Shown: piece after piece, positions 30,201 to 38,412 of the stretch | Position numbering within the stretch: position 1 is the first letter of the stretch | Layout: every line of letters starts with the position of its first letter | Assembly: GCA_963695505.1 (NCBI GenBank) | Contig: CAVOGX010000014.1 | Location: forward strand, 1-64,000 | From: JACSRF01 sp963695505 | GTDB lineage: Bacteria; Chloroflexota; Anaerolineae; Promineifilales; Promineifilaceae | DNA: 64,000 nt | Reading direction: 5' to 3' | Notes under the pieces: model-generated | Databases searched by the model: none | Told to the model about the DNA's origin: nothing | The model's input: the letters and a program-made list of their open reading frames with translations, nothing else | Position numbers and translations under genes: made by a program

Positions 30201-33200
30201 CCTTCCATTTCCGCCAGTGGCCGTTTTGTCGCCTATTCCTCCGCGGCGTCCAATCTGGTGCCGCAAGACAACAACGACGTGTGGGACGTCTTTGTCTTTG
30301 ACCGCCTTACCCAAACCACAGCTCGGGTCTCGATAAATAGCCTCGGCAATGAAGGGAACCAGGATTCTGATTATCCCGCCATTTCCGCCGACGGCCGTTT
30401 CGTGACCTTCGCCTCCTTGGCCGGGAACATGGTCCCATTGGACACCAACAACGCCTGGGACGTTTTTGTGCACGACCGCCAAACCGGGCAGACCCGGCGT
30501 GTCTCGGTGAACAGTCTGGGCATACAAGGCAACGATAGTTCTGGCACCAGCGGCGGCCCCAGCATTTCGGGAGACGGCCGTTTCGTAGCCTTCGACTCTT
30601 TCGCCACCAACCTGGTAACAGCCGACACAAACAACCAGCCCGACATTTTCGTGCACGACAACGTCAGCGGCGAAACCCGGCGCATCTCTACTGCGCCCCC
30701 CGCTACCGAGGGCGAGAATTTTGGCTGGCCCGTCATCGCCAGCAACGGTAAAGCTATCGCCTACGTGTCTGAATCCGACGGCCTTGTTCCCGGCGACACC
30801 AATGGTAGCAGTGACGTCTTTGTCTTCAATCCACTCACGGGTGAAACTACCCGCGCCTCCCTGTCTTTCGATGGCAGCCAGAGTAATGGCGATTCGTACT
30901 ATCCTGACTTGACCGCAGACGGCCGTTTCGTATCCTTCTCCTCCCTGGCCACAAATCTGATACCCATCGACGCCAACGGCGCTTCTGACGTCTTCCTTTA
31001 CGACCGCGGCTTTCAGGGCGCCACCCGCGACAGCGCCACCACCATCGAAGATAGCCAACCACTCACCGACACTATTCCCACTATTGCCTCTGTGCAATGG
31101 TACCGCGTCGTCGTGCCCGAAGCGGGGTCCATCCTCACCGTCTCCCTCACCAACCTGCAGCAAGACCACGACATGCTCCTCTTCGCTCCCGCCATTGACG
31201 AGGAAAATGGCCAGCTTCGGGACTTGGGGCAGTTCAGCAACATTGGCCAGTTCAGCAACATCGGCCAATTCTCCAACATTGGCCAGTTCAGCAATATCGG
31301 GCAGTTTAGTAACATTGGTGATCTGGCCGACCTGGGGCAGTTCAGCAATATCGGCCAGTTCAGCAACATCGGGCAGTTCAGCAACATTGGCCAGTTCAGC
31401 AATATCGGGCAGGCTGGTGGTGTCGGCGATTTAGTTGCCATCTCGGCGCAAACCGGGCTGGTAGACGAGCAAATGGTACATTACGTGCACGAACTGGCAG
31501 GCGCCTACTATGTGGCCGTGCTGGCCCACAACCCGGCCCAAACAGGCACGGAATACACCATCGAGGCGGTGGTCGGCCCGCCCATCTGGCCTTACCCACC
31601 CATCGAGGATACGGTGCCAACCACGTTTACCACACCCGTCATGGATACGGCCGTACAGACCGTCATCTTCTACAACAGCCAGCGCCAAGACTTACTCTAT
31701 GGTGGCAGCGACCCCATCGACATCGTCACCTTCAGCGGTCTGCTGGATACGCTGGCCGCCCACGAGCAGGTAAATGGCGTCGTCATTGACCTGTCCAGCT
31801 ATCCCGACATCCAGGACGCCTACGCCATTTGGGACGGCATGCCCGGAAACCCCGAAGCCGCCAACAACGTCACCAGCCACATCAAGTCCCTGCTCTACAG
31901 CCTGGCTCCGGCCTACCCCAACCTGGAGTACGTCGTCCTGATGGGTGAGGACCGGTTGGCCCCCCACCGCCGCGTGCGGGACGAAGCCCTGGTAGCCAAC
32001 GAACGCACCTACGCCGCCACGGCTGCCAGCGTCACGCTGTCCGGTTCTATGGAGCTGCGCTTCATGCTCACCGACGACTACTACGCCGCCATTCCGCCGC
32101 TGCCCTTCAAGGGGCGCGAGTTTTATCTGCCCCAGTTGGCCATCGGCCGCCTCATTGAGACGCCTACGGAAATGACGGCCGTTATAAATGCCTTCCTCAG
32201 CAATCCCGTCATCACCCCCGCTGACGCCCTGGTCACCGGCTACGACTTCCTCATCGACCAGGCCACCGTCATCACCGACAGTCTGGCCGCCCAGGGTGTC
32301 TCCAATCAGCTCCAGCTCATCGACAATGCCTGGACGGCCGCCGACTTCAACAACACCCTCTTCCCGCTGGCCGATGCCCCGGACCTCATCTCCCTCAACT
32401 CCCACTTCGAGCATTATCGCTTTTTCCCCAATGACCCCAACGACGTTTTCGCCACGCAGATAAACAGCAGTACCGACTACGAAGGCTCCCTCATTTTCTC
32501 TGTGGGCTGCCACTCCGGCCTGAACGTACCCGACGACAACCCTGCCGGGCCTTTCGTCTTCGACTGGCCCCAGGCCTTCAACGGCCAAAAAGCGAGCATG
32601 ATTGGCAACACTGGGTTTGGCTACGGCGATTCCGATTTGGTTGCTTACTCTGAGGCAGTAATGGTGAACTTTGTCAACGCCTTAGGTAACTGGAGCGAAG
32701 GGCCGCAAACGGTCGGCCACGCGTTGCGCATGGCCAAACAGCAGTACTTCAATGATTTGGCCGCCGGCGCCATGAGCAACTACGACGAGAAAATCATGGA
32801 AATCATGACGCTCTATGGCCTGCCCATGCTGCGCGTGAACATGCCCCTCACCACCACGGCCTCGCTGGCTGGCCCCAGCCTGGCCAATGCGATGCGCGGC
32901 ACCTTGCCCAATGGCGTCTTCACCAGCACCGTGGAGCTGAATTACACCTTTGACCTGAACGGTGTGCCCGGCCTGGGCAATTATTACAACATTGCCGGCG
33001 AAGATGGCGTACACGTGGCAGGTGCCCGGCCGATTCAACCCAAGGACAGCGTCAACATCCATCTGCCGGGCACCATTGCCCACGGCGCGCTGCTGCTGGG
33101 TGGTACCTTCAACGAGGTACCCGACTTCAACCCCAAAGTTTCGCGCACCATCACTGACGACACCTACAACCTGGCCGAACCGGTATTTGCCAACAGCTAT

Positions 33201-33716
33201 TGGCACCCCGTAGCCTTAGGCAGCATTAACCGCTTCCTGTCCATTGATGGGCAAATTAATGAGCGCCTAGTAACTATTCCCGGGCAGTTTAAGGCGGATG
33301 AGGAAAATCCCACCCAGGGCACGCAGCGCCTGTACACCAACCTGACCTTCGAGGTGTACCACGCCACCATCGACAACACTGACTTTACTGCGCCCCAGGT
33401 GTGGAAAGTACGCGGGTTACAAGCGGTGGGGTCGGTGACTTTTGAGGTGTTAGTTACCGACGACATTGGGGCAACGCCAAGGGTGGTGGTCCTTTACCGT
33501 GAGAAGCCCAGCACCACCTGGGAGGCCGTAGACCTGAGCTACGATCTGGCCACACAAACGGCCAGCGGGCGGATTAACGCCTCAGGGGAAGTTGAATTCC
33601 TGGTGCAGGCAGTTGACGCCAGCGGTAACGTGACGATGGTGCTGGACCATGGCAATCCCTTTGCCGTGGGTGATGGCACGATTCGTCTGTACTTGCCGGT
33701 GATCAACAAGCCGTAA
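27237..33716 (+). CDS. Giant secreted multidomain protein: delta-60 repeats, TolB-like propeller, hexapeptide helix, C25 protease
   Basis: 2,159 residues from ATG 27237 (GAAGGAG 10 bases upstream). Residues 1-30 are a signal peptide. I count 14 delta-60 repeats (DTTFGNGG, DDTFGDDG, DLSFGANG) at 56-825, then seven DGRFVAF-type blades at 868-1258. A pre-peptidase C-terminal-like domain at 1262-1450 contains an insert of 12 hexapeptides (1330-1401). A gingipain-like C25 caspase-fold domain follows: YVVLMGEDRLAPHRRV, His1723 in NSHFEHY, and Cys1758 in FSVGCHSGLN, 35 residues apart. A beta-sandwich and the tail RLYLPVINKP end it. It should be exported. No frameshift is present over 6.5 kb. Substrate is unknown. 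Confidence 0.88.
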   Translation: MKARLLAILLPLLMGTAVLAVLLAISSPGPVAAVPAAPQVPAAAGDVYRASVSGQVLDPNFGSNGAIFHDLSTGYSYAKEVIQDNQSGKLIVAGTAGDGPHHAFLTRYNLDGSLDTTFGNGGSILSPFDSNGNALVQQIDGAIILAGKILDPAGDDIFVARFGPNGDLDDTFGDDGFATIDLGLNEEATAVSLDADGRIVVAGHDISGSRFFILRLDGSGDLDLSFAGSGSVTGDFSGNNAFVYDLLIDGTGNILVAGSRFLSANTDFALARYTSDGAPDDTFGTGGVAAYDFNGGTDIAYAMALVDTQILLAGTAWNLSTSSYDFALVQFNSNGTVDTSFPPILDDITSFDEQLYGLAVNSTDGSIVVGGVVQDYSNNDFLVARYINSGSRDDSFGGGSGFVRTDIGGTSDVAYALLLQSNDAIVLAGQGGINVALARYDAAGQLDRTFDGDGKVLTPLGDAHDNGKDVALQDDGKIVVASYATDVLGFATFTASRYNPDGSRDAGFGQNGVATVQIAPQTYDEAQAVAIQPDGKILLAGKSRSITYDTFYALVRLNSNGTLDQTFGNGGTLTGTLGSGYSGFNDVAVQEDGRIVAVGFIDTSFGEGSYIPVTARFWGDGAADTTFGNQGFITETLSYYGAEAKAVLIQPDGKLLVGGDAYDFDADFLLLRYESDGSTDLSFGANGIVATDILSGDDYLNDIALQPDGKIIAVGSAGDFDYTGSSFGVIRYNEDGTLDTSFGPGLPPPEQGQPGPVNSVAEGGALTIDFRGDYAEAYFVDLLPDGRILVAGSDYGMPNTMALAQITPNGFPDPSFGKNGKVTFSPLGGNSFMYGAALQPDGLLLLTGSEGPNTVVARFGSRGLEGNGDTFVSALSGDGRFVAFLSAADNLVPGDYNNTTDVFVHDRLLNQTTRVSVSSAGQEANAASFAVDISADGRFVAFESDASNLVFSDTNSLSDIFIHDRHTGETYLASVNNLDIQANGGSYAPSISASGRFVAYSSAASNLVPQDNNDVWDVFVFDRLTQTTARVSINSLGNEGNQDSDYPAISADGRFVTFASLAGNMVPLDTNNAWDVFVHDRQTGQTRRVSVNSLGIQGNDSSGTSGGPSISGDGRFVAFDSFATNLVTADTNNQPDIFVHDNVSGETRRISTAPPATEGENFGWPVIASNGKAIAYVSESDGLVPGDTNGSSDVFVFNPLTGETTRASLSFDGSQSNGDSYYPDLTADGRFVSFSSLATNLIPIDANGASDVFLYDRGFQGATRDSATTIEDSQPLTDTIPTIASVQWYRVVVPEAGSILTVSLTNLQQDHDMLLFAPAIDEENGQLRDLGQFSNIGQFSNIGQFSNIGQFSNIGQFSNIGDLADLGQFSNIGQFSNIGQFSNIGQFSNIGQAGGVGDLVAISAQTGLVDEQMVHYVHELAGAYYVAVLAHNPAQTGTEYTIEAVVGPPIWPYPPIEDTVPTTFTTPVMDTAVQTVIFYNSQRQDLLYGGSDPIDIVTFSGLLDTLAAHEQVNGVVIDLSSYPDIQDAYAIWDGMPGNPEAANNVTSHIKSLLYSLAPAYPNLEYVVLMGEDRLAPHRRVRDEALVANERTYAATAASVTLSGSMELRFMLTDDYYAAIPPLPFKGREFYLPQLAIGRLIETPTEMTAVINAFLSNPVITPADALVTGYDFLIDQATVITDSLAAQGVSNQLQLIDNAWTAADFNNTLFPLADAPDLISLNSHFEHYRFFPNDPNDVFATQINSSTDYEGSLIFSVGCHSGLNVPDDNPAGPFVFDWPQAFNGQKASMIGNTGFGYGDSDLVAYSEAVMVNFVNALGNWSEGPQTVGHALRMAKQQYFNDLAAGAMSNYDEKIMEIMTLYGLPMLRVNMPLTTTASLAGPSLANAMRGTLPNGVFTSTVELNYTFDLNGVPGLGNYYNIAGEDGVHVAGARPIQPKDSVNIHLPGTIAHGALLLGGTFNEVPDFNPKVSRTITDDTYNLAEPVFANSYWHPVALGSINRFLSIDGQINERLVTIPGQFKADEENPTQGTQRLYTNLTFEVYHATIDNTDFTAPQVWKVRGLQAVGSVTFEVLVTDDIGATPRVVVLYREKPSTTWEAVDLSYDLATQTASGRINASGEVEFLVQAVDASGNVTMVLDHGNPFAVGDGTIRLYLPVINKP
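31224..31439 (+). repeat. Twelve 18-bp units encoding IGQFSN hexapeptides
   Basis: Twelve in-frame hexapeptides: LGQFSN, four IGQFSN, IGDLAD, LGQFSN, three IGQFSN, IGQAGG and VGDLVA. They fit the left-handed beta-helix rule (I/L/V)-(G)-X-X-(S/T/A/V)-X at all positions but one. Codons vary between units (GGC/GGG, AAC/AAT, ATT/ATC), so the protein sequence is what is conserved. Confidence 0.9.
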
Positions 33717-33730
33717 CGGCTGAGATTAGA

Positions 33731-33776
33731 GATTGGAGATTGGAGACGTGTCGTTTCCAGTCTCCAATCTTCAGTC
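33731..33776. terminator. Convergent hairpin with low-complexity arms
   Basis: AGATTGGAGAC (33737-33747) pairs perfectly with GTCTCCAATCT (33760-33770) and the stem extends to 17 bp with G-U pairs. It lies between the giant protease gene and a convergent glycoside hydrolase gene. No long T tract follows, so factor-independent termination is possible but weak. Similar low-complexity arms occur elsewhere in this half of the window. Confidence 0.5.
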
Positions 33777-33820
33777 ATTAGTCCTTTTGGCAAATTTTAA
33801 GGTTTATGCTGGATCAAAGC

Positions 33821-35206
33821 TTAAGGGTTAAGGTAGTTGGCAAAGGTCCAGCCTAAGGGGGTGAGCTGGCCAGTGGCGGCGTCAAACAAGTTCCCTGTGC
33901 CGTAGCCTTCCTGGCCTTCGTAAAGGCTGAACCAGAACCACCACTGCACCAAACGGCCGTTATCCGCCCCATACCCTGTGCCATTGCCGGCGTTCACAAA
34001 ATAGTCGAAGCTGCGCACCATGAAATCAGCCACCATCTCCGGCGGAAAGCCATAATCGTGGGGCATGACTATGCCGTACTCGGTAATCGCTAACGGCCGT
34101 TCCTGATACCCCCGTGCCGCCATCCATGCCCGAAAATCCACCAGGTTTTGCTTGATAATCTCCAGGTTGCCGTGGTCGCTGATTTCATACAACCGCGCCC
34201 CGGCGCTGCTCATGCCCGGCGGAATACCCACCCCCCAACTGCCCGCCTCCTCGCGCAGCACAAAAGCGTGCACCGTCCAGATGTCGATGGGCATGGGCGT
34301 GCCGTACTCTGCCTGGTAAGTGTCCAGGACGATATCCAGGTAGGCCATACGCAGCGGCGTGGGCTGCGAGACTCCGGCAATGGCGATTTTGGCCGTCGGG
34401 TCGCGCTCTTTTATATAGCTGACGGTGGTATGGAAAAACCGGGCATAATCCTGCGGGGGCAGGTTGTCCTGCACCACCACGTCAGGCTCGTTGCCGATTA
34501 TCCACACCGCCCCCGGCTGCTCAACCAGCACGCGGTCAATGTCCGCCCAGTTGGTGCGCACACCACCGGGGCCCAGGCGCACCGTGTGCCAGAAGCGCAC
34601 GCCGTAACGCAGAGGCTGGGTAGGGTCCACACGCCAGTTCATGAAGGTACCCACAGGCAGTCCAGCATCCACGGCCGCCACTAGGTAGCTGTTGCCCCCT
34701 GCCGCGCCAAAGCGCTCGCGGTAGCCGGGCACGATGGGGCTGGCGCTGATTGGTGCAGGCGTGTTTGGCAAGGGGATGGGCAGCGTGGGGAGCACGGCCG
34801 TTTCTGTGGATGCAGGCGTCGCCATCGTTTCGGCCACTGTGGGCAAAGCCTGGGCGTTTGCCGTGGCGGCGGTGCGGCGGGGCGCAGGCGTGCGGGAGGG
34901 TGCGCGGGTCCGCGTGGCAGCCGGGGTCGCTGCCGGAATGGTAGGCGTCACCGTTGGCGCTACCGCGGTGGCAGTGGGTGCGGGATCCGTTTGCGTGGCT
35001 ACGGCCGTCACCGGCGTCACCGAAGCCGAGCCCACCACCTGGCCGTCCGGCAGAGGCGTGCGCGTGGGAATAGGCACCTCACCGGCCACTTCTGTGACTG
35101 GGTTCCCTTCAGGGGCGAGCAGTGACCAGGCCACCAGCCCCACGCCCACAGCAATGAGCGCCACGAAAATCCAAAATGCGGGGGGTTGCCCTTTCAGCCT
35201 CATCAA
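33821..35206 (-). CDS. Membrane-anchored glycoside hydrolase (TIM-barrel, clan A-like)
   Basis: 461 residues. Residues 10-35 are a membrane anchor (FWIFVALIAVGVGLVAWSLL). A Pro/Thr/Ala-rich linker spans about 40-150. The catalytic barrel begins near 165 (YRERFGAAGGNSYLVAAVDA). The putative acid/base Glu is in VWIIGNEPDVVVQDN and the putative nucleophile in RPLAITEYGIVMPHDYGFP. VQWWFWFSLYE is typical of strand 8. The exact family is not clear. It overlaps no neighbour but ends 6 bp from the GH4 stop/start region, so both are likely one transcript. ACGGCCGT is present four times, three in the linker region or near the C-terminus. Confidence 0.75.
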   Translation of the reverse strand: MMRLKGQPPAFWIFVALIAVGVGLVAWSLLAPEGNPVTEVAGEVPIPTRTPLPDGQVVGSASVTPVTAVATQTDPAPTATAVAPTVTPTIPAATPAATRTRAPSRTPAPRRTAATANAQALPTVAETMATPASTETAVLPTLPIPLPNTPAPISASPIVPGYRERFGAAGGNSYLVAAVDAGLPVGTFMNWRVDPTQPLRYGVRFWHTVRLGPGGVRTNWADIDRVLVEQPGAVWIIGNEPDVVVQDNLPPQDYARFFHTTVSYIKERDPTAKIAIAGVSQPTPLRMAYLDIVLDTYQAEYGTPMPIDIWTVHAFVLREEAGSWGVGIPPGMSSAGARLYEISDHGNLEIIKQNLVDFRAWMAARGYQERPLAITEYGIVMPHDYGFPPEMVADFMVRSFDYFVNAGNGTGYGADNGRLVQWWFWFSLYEGQEGYGTGNLFDAATGQLTPLGWTFANYLNP

Positions 35207-35211
35207 ACCCT

Positions 35212-36594
35212 CTAAAATTGCGGCAGATAAGGGGCAAAGGCTTGCAGGTAGTCGTCCAGAATGGCCCGCGCCCGGCCAATGTCGTTGATCATCGGGTCCA
35301 GCAGCAGCGTTTGCAAGGCTAACTGGCGGTCACCGGAAACGGCCGTGTCCACCACCATTTCCACCAAATCCGCCTCCCGCCGCAGCAGCGCCGCCACCGG
35401 CCCGGGCAGGTCGCCCAGCGCCAGCCCCTGAATTCCCAGGCCATTCACCACCGCCGGAACCTCCACAATCGTCTCATCCGGCAGGTTGGCAATGGCTCCT
35501 TTGTTGGGAATATTTACCGCCTCGTCGTAATAATTTTCATCACCGGAAACGGCCGCCACAATTTCTGCCGCGCCCTCACTGTGCACCTCTTTCATGCCCT
35601 GCACTGCCAGTTCCCCGCTGGCCATACGCGCCATCATGTTGCGCAAATAAACCCGCGCCGCCTCGTTGCCGCCCCAGTCATACAGCGGCATCTCATACCG
35701 CTCCCACGGCTTCGCCAGCGGGTCATGCCCCAGGTGCAAATACTCCACCAGGTGCGTATCTCCCGGAATGGGGCAAAGACCCAAGACACGGAACAAATCC
35801 ATGGAAAAGGGTTCCAGAGTTGGCGGCGCGTCGGCCAGGGCTGCCCGCAGCGCCGGGTACAAATCCTCTCCGGTTTCCCTGTCCCGCGCGTCCAGAAGCC
35901 AGATGAAATGGTTCAGCCCGGCCGATTTAATTTGCACGTGCTGCCGCCCCGCCCTGGCCATGCCGCGAATGCTCCCCACGTTTGCCGGGTCAGAATGCAG
36001 GGTGATCCCCGGCGGAACCTCAATGCCATACCGGTCCCGCAGCAGCACGGCCACAATGCCATACCCCACGTCAATCTGGTGGCATTTGCCCACCGTTTTA
36101 ATGCGGCTGTACTTGGTTACCGCTCGCGTAATGCGCGGCAGGGGATTGCTAAAGTTTATCAGCCAGGCTTCGGGGCACAGCGCTTCCATGTCGCGCACAA
36201 TTTCCATGAAGGGCGGAATCTGGCGGCAGGCGTGCATCAGGCCCCCTGGCCCGCCGTTTTCGCCGTAGGGCTGGCGCAGGCCGTGCTTTACCGGAATCTC
36301 CCAATCTATGCGCCACAGCTCTTCACGGGGCGGCACTTCAATGGACACGATAACGAATTTCGCCCCGGGCAATACGTCTCGGCGGTCGGTGCTGGCGCGT
36401 ATGGTCATCTCCGCGCCCCAGGCAGCGCTCATGCGCTCGGCCACGCGGGAAACGTTGCCCAGCGCCTCTTCGTCTAGGTCCACCAGGGACAGGGTGCTGC
36501 CCTGAAGGCGGGGTTCACGGACTAGGGTCGCCAGGGTGGTAGGGCCAAAGCTGGCGCTGCCGGCGCCAATGATGACGATATTTGTTGCGGGCAT
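35212..36594 (-). CDS. Glycoside hydrolase family 4 (NAD-dependent alpha-glucosidase/galactosidase-like)
   Basis: 460 residues from ATG 36594, chosen because AAGGAGAA lies just upstream. The Rossmann start VIIGAGSASFGPTTLATLV is typical of GH4, as are GENGGPGGLMHACRQIP, INFSNPLPRITRA and the metal/NAD motif TVGKCHQIDVGYG. GH4 enzymes cleave glycosides by an NAD-dependent oxidation-elimination and need Mn. Here no phosphotransferase system gene is nearby, so a non-phosphorylated substrate is likely. C-terminal features are ALVVNGLGIQGLALGDLP-like residues (read AVVNGLGIQGLALGDLPGPV). It precedes the anchored hydrolase at 33821 by 5 bp, suggesting joint breakdown of a polysaccharide. Confidence 0.88.
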   Translation of the reverse strand: MPATNIVIIGAGSASFGPTTLATLVREPRLQGSTLSLVDLDEEALGNVSRVAERMSAAWGAEMTIRASTDRRDVLPGAKFVIVSIEVPPREELWRIDWEIPVKHGLRQPYGENGGPGGLMHACRQIPPFMEIVRDMEALCPEAWLINFSNPLPRITRAVTKYSRIKTVGKCHQIDVGYGIVAVLLRDRYGIEVPPGITLHSDPANVGSIRGMARAGRQHVQIKSAGLNHFIWLLDARDRETGEDLYPALRAALADAPPTLEPFSMDLFRVLGLCPIPGDTHLVEYLHLGHDPLAKPWERYEMPLYDWGGNEAARVYLRNMMARMASGELAVQGMKEVHSEGAAEIVAAVSGDENYYDEAVNIPNKGAIANLPDETIVEVPAVVNGLGIQGLALGDLPGPVAALLRREADLVEMVVDTAVSGDRQLALQTLLLDPMINDIGRARAILDDYLQAFAPYLPQF

Positions 36595-36601
36595 TAGGTT
36601 C

Positions 36602-36885
36602 TCCTTGTACGTCAAGCTGTCAGGCTATCAGCCCGTCAGCTTCTCAGCTTCCTCGCTGACCGGCATTGCCAGCAATTGTACATGGATTGCCCTCTGGCGG
36701 AAACGGCAGGGTAAAAAACCCACCCAACTCACCAACCACTTATCTGACAGCAAGCCATTTCGCAAGCTGGCCGGATATGATTGGGTCAGTAGATAGCAAT
36801 CAACCAAGAGCCTGCCTGACTACCTGACTAGCTGACCGTCTGACTAGCTGAAAGGCTCACCGGCTGACCGGCTGATTGCTAATCA
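36602..36885. repeat. Non-coding spacer with degenerate CTGAC/GTCAG word repeats
   Basis: The 335-bp spacer 36595-36929 has no gene. Its left end (36602-36662) has words such as GTCAGGCTATCAGCCCGTCAG, trimmed here to its core. Its right end (36808-36882) has CTGACTAGCTGACCGTCTG and CTCACCGGCTGACCGGCTG. The two ends are roughly complementary, so a long imperfect hairpin is possible. It separates divergent GH4 and TauE genes and must hold their promoters. Confidence 0.5.
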
Positions 36886-36929
36886 ATATATTTCCCTAAT
36901 GGGTCAATAGAGAGGAATCGAGACACCCT

Positions 36930-37961
36930 ATGCGTCAATCGCTCGCAAAATCGACTGCGTCACAACCGCCGCGCCTAACAACTTGGTACCAGCGCCACCG
37001 CCTGAAAATCTATCCGGGGCTGGTGCTTTTTATTTATCTCTGCTGGGTAACTTACATGACCCTCAGCGCGAATTGGGCGCTCTTTCGCAATTACTGGCCC
37101 GCCACGGTAACCATGATGCTGGGCTCTTTTGTGGCCGGGGCCACGGCCGAAGGCGGCGGGGCAGTAGCATTTCCTGTGTTCACAAAGGTGCTGCACCTGG
37201 CCTCAACCGATGCGCGTACCTTTTCGCTCATGATTCAAAGCTTTGGCATGGGCATGGCCAGCATCTATATCGTTACGCGGCGCATTCGCGTGCTGCCGCG
37301 GGTGATTGGCTGGGTTTCCCTGGGCGGCGTGGTGGGGCACCTGGCGGGGGCGTTTTGGCTGGTGGTTCCCAACCCGTACCCCAAGGTGCTGTTCACCTTC
37401 ATCACCACCGCCTTTGGCGTTATCCTCTTTCTCTCAACCTACCTCATGAAGCACACGCCCTTCCCCGACCTACCGGGCTGGGGGCCGCGCTACCGGCTGC
37501 TCTTCCTGAGCGTGGGCGTCTTTGGCGGCATTTTTGCCTCGCAGGTGGGGTCAGGCATAGACGTGGTGACCTTTATGCTGCTGACGCTGGCTTTTGGCGT
37601 AGACGAGAAGATTAGCACGCCCACCACGGTGATCATTATGGCCCTAAACTCATTGGTGGGTTTCTTCCTGCATGGGGTGGTGCTGCAAGACATTGGGGTG
37701 ATGTGGAACTACTGGCTGGTAGCGATGCCCATTGTGATTGTGGGCGCACCGCTGGGGGCGTTTGTGGTGTCGCGGCTGAAGCGGCACACGGTCATTAACT
37801 TTTTGCTGCTGCTCATCAGCCTGGAGCTGGTGACGACATTGTGGCTGGTGCCTTTCAAGAGCTGGACGGAGCTGCTGGTGACGGGGAGTGCGGTGCTCCT
37901 CTTTTCGCTGTGGTTCTGGGTGATGCTGCGCTACCGGCGCACCCTGCGCCCGGCGGGTTGA
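36930..37961 (+). CDS. TauE/SafE family sulfite/anion exporter
   Basis: 343 residues with about eight membrane helices: YPGLVLFIYLCWVTYMTLSA, VTMMLGSFVAGATAEGGGAV, VIGWVSLGGVVGHLAGAFWL, VLFTFITTAFGVILFLSTYL, LLFLSVGVFGGIFASQVGSG and others. The paired motifs GATAEGGGAVAFPVFTKVLH and GGIFASQVGSGIDVV are the two-fold repeat typical of the TauE/SafE family. Substrate may be sulfite or an organic sulfonate; nothing nearby decides. It starts at ATG 36930 with a weak ribosome site. A hairpin with 9-bp arms GAGACATCC/GGATGTCTC lies 20-55 bases after its stop (37982-38016), without a T tract. Confidence 0.85.
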   Translation: MRQSLAKSTASQPPRLTTWYQRHRLKIYPGLVLFIYLCWVTYMTLSANWALFRNYWPATVTMMLGSFVAGATAEGGGAVAFPVFTKVLHLASTDARTFSLMIQSFGMGMASIYIVTRRIRVLPRVIGWVSLGGVVGHLAGAFWLVVPNPYPKVLFTFITTAFGVILFLSTYLMKHTPFPDLPGWGPRYRLLFLSVGVFGGIFASQVGSGIDVVTFMLLTLAFGVDEKISTPTTVIIMALNSLVGFFLHGVVLQDIGVMWNYWLVAMPIVIVGAPLGAFVVSRLKRHTVINFLLLLISLELVTTLWLVPFKSWTELLVTGSAVLLFSLWFWVMLRYRRTLRPAG

Positions 37962-38259
37962 CAAATCACCGCGCAGGCAAGGGAGACATCCGATTACTTG
38001 CAGAAATGGGATGTCTCTGCACTACTAACACTCAGCTTGTAATTAGATTGTCAAGAATAATCTATAAACCATCAGACAGACGCATAGCACCTTAGCAACC
38101 AAATAACGCATTTGGCGCTCTTGTCAAAGATATGAACACCTGAGCAGGCCATACTCCCAACCAGCCTGTGCCTTAGCGAGACAAGCACACTGAAGACGTT
38201 CAGGGATACGAGGGACTTTGCCTGGTAAGCGAACTGGTGTTCTGCTGTGTATTCAAGTT

Positions 38260-38412
38260 TGCGTATCACCCGACCTGGGAGCCTCTAGCTGAGCGACGAG
38301 GTCGAACCTCTAGGGCAGGCGCGAGTTGTTCCCCCAGGTCGGGCCGCCTGGCCAACGGGTGACCTAGGCCGGCCGGGTAGACTGGACAGGTGAATGTCAG
38401 AGCCCACGACTG
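38260..38412 (-). ncRNA. Candidate bridge RNA in the IS110 downstream flank
   Basis: Between the transposase stop and about 38260 the minus strand can fold strongly. CCCGACCTGGG (minus strand, pairing plus 38333-38343) and CCCAGGTCGGG (plus 38269-38279) give a perfect 11-bp outer stem. Inside it GAGGT-TCG-ACCTC is a 5-bp hairpin (plus 38298-38310). More GC-rich pairing lies at 38343-38376. In IS1111-type members of the family the guide RNA lies downstream of the transposase, which fits. The RNA is an inference from position and folding only. Confidence 0.4.

Noticed and set aside
29859..31268. 469-codon open frame on the minus strand inside the giant protease gene
   Set aside because: It is antisense to well-conserved propeller blades, has no recognisable domain, and long antisense frames are expected from repeated GC-rich codons.
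31224..31439. CRISPR-like or satellite repeat
   Set aside because: The 18-bp periodicity has no spacers, varies synonymously and stays in frame with a protein hexapeptide.
31692..32588. 298-codon minus-strand open frame in the C25 domain region
   Set aside because: Antisense to the catalytic domain; composition is low-complexity Gly/Val/Asp and no start signal is seen.
36983..37615. 210-codon overlapping frame in the TauE gene
   Set aside because: Alternative frame of a clear membrane protein gene; its product is a Gly/Arg-rich sequence with no motif.
38072..38269. 65-codon minus-strand frame in the IS110 flank
   Set aside because: No ribosome site or known family; the DNA around it is better explained as non-coding flank of the element.
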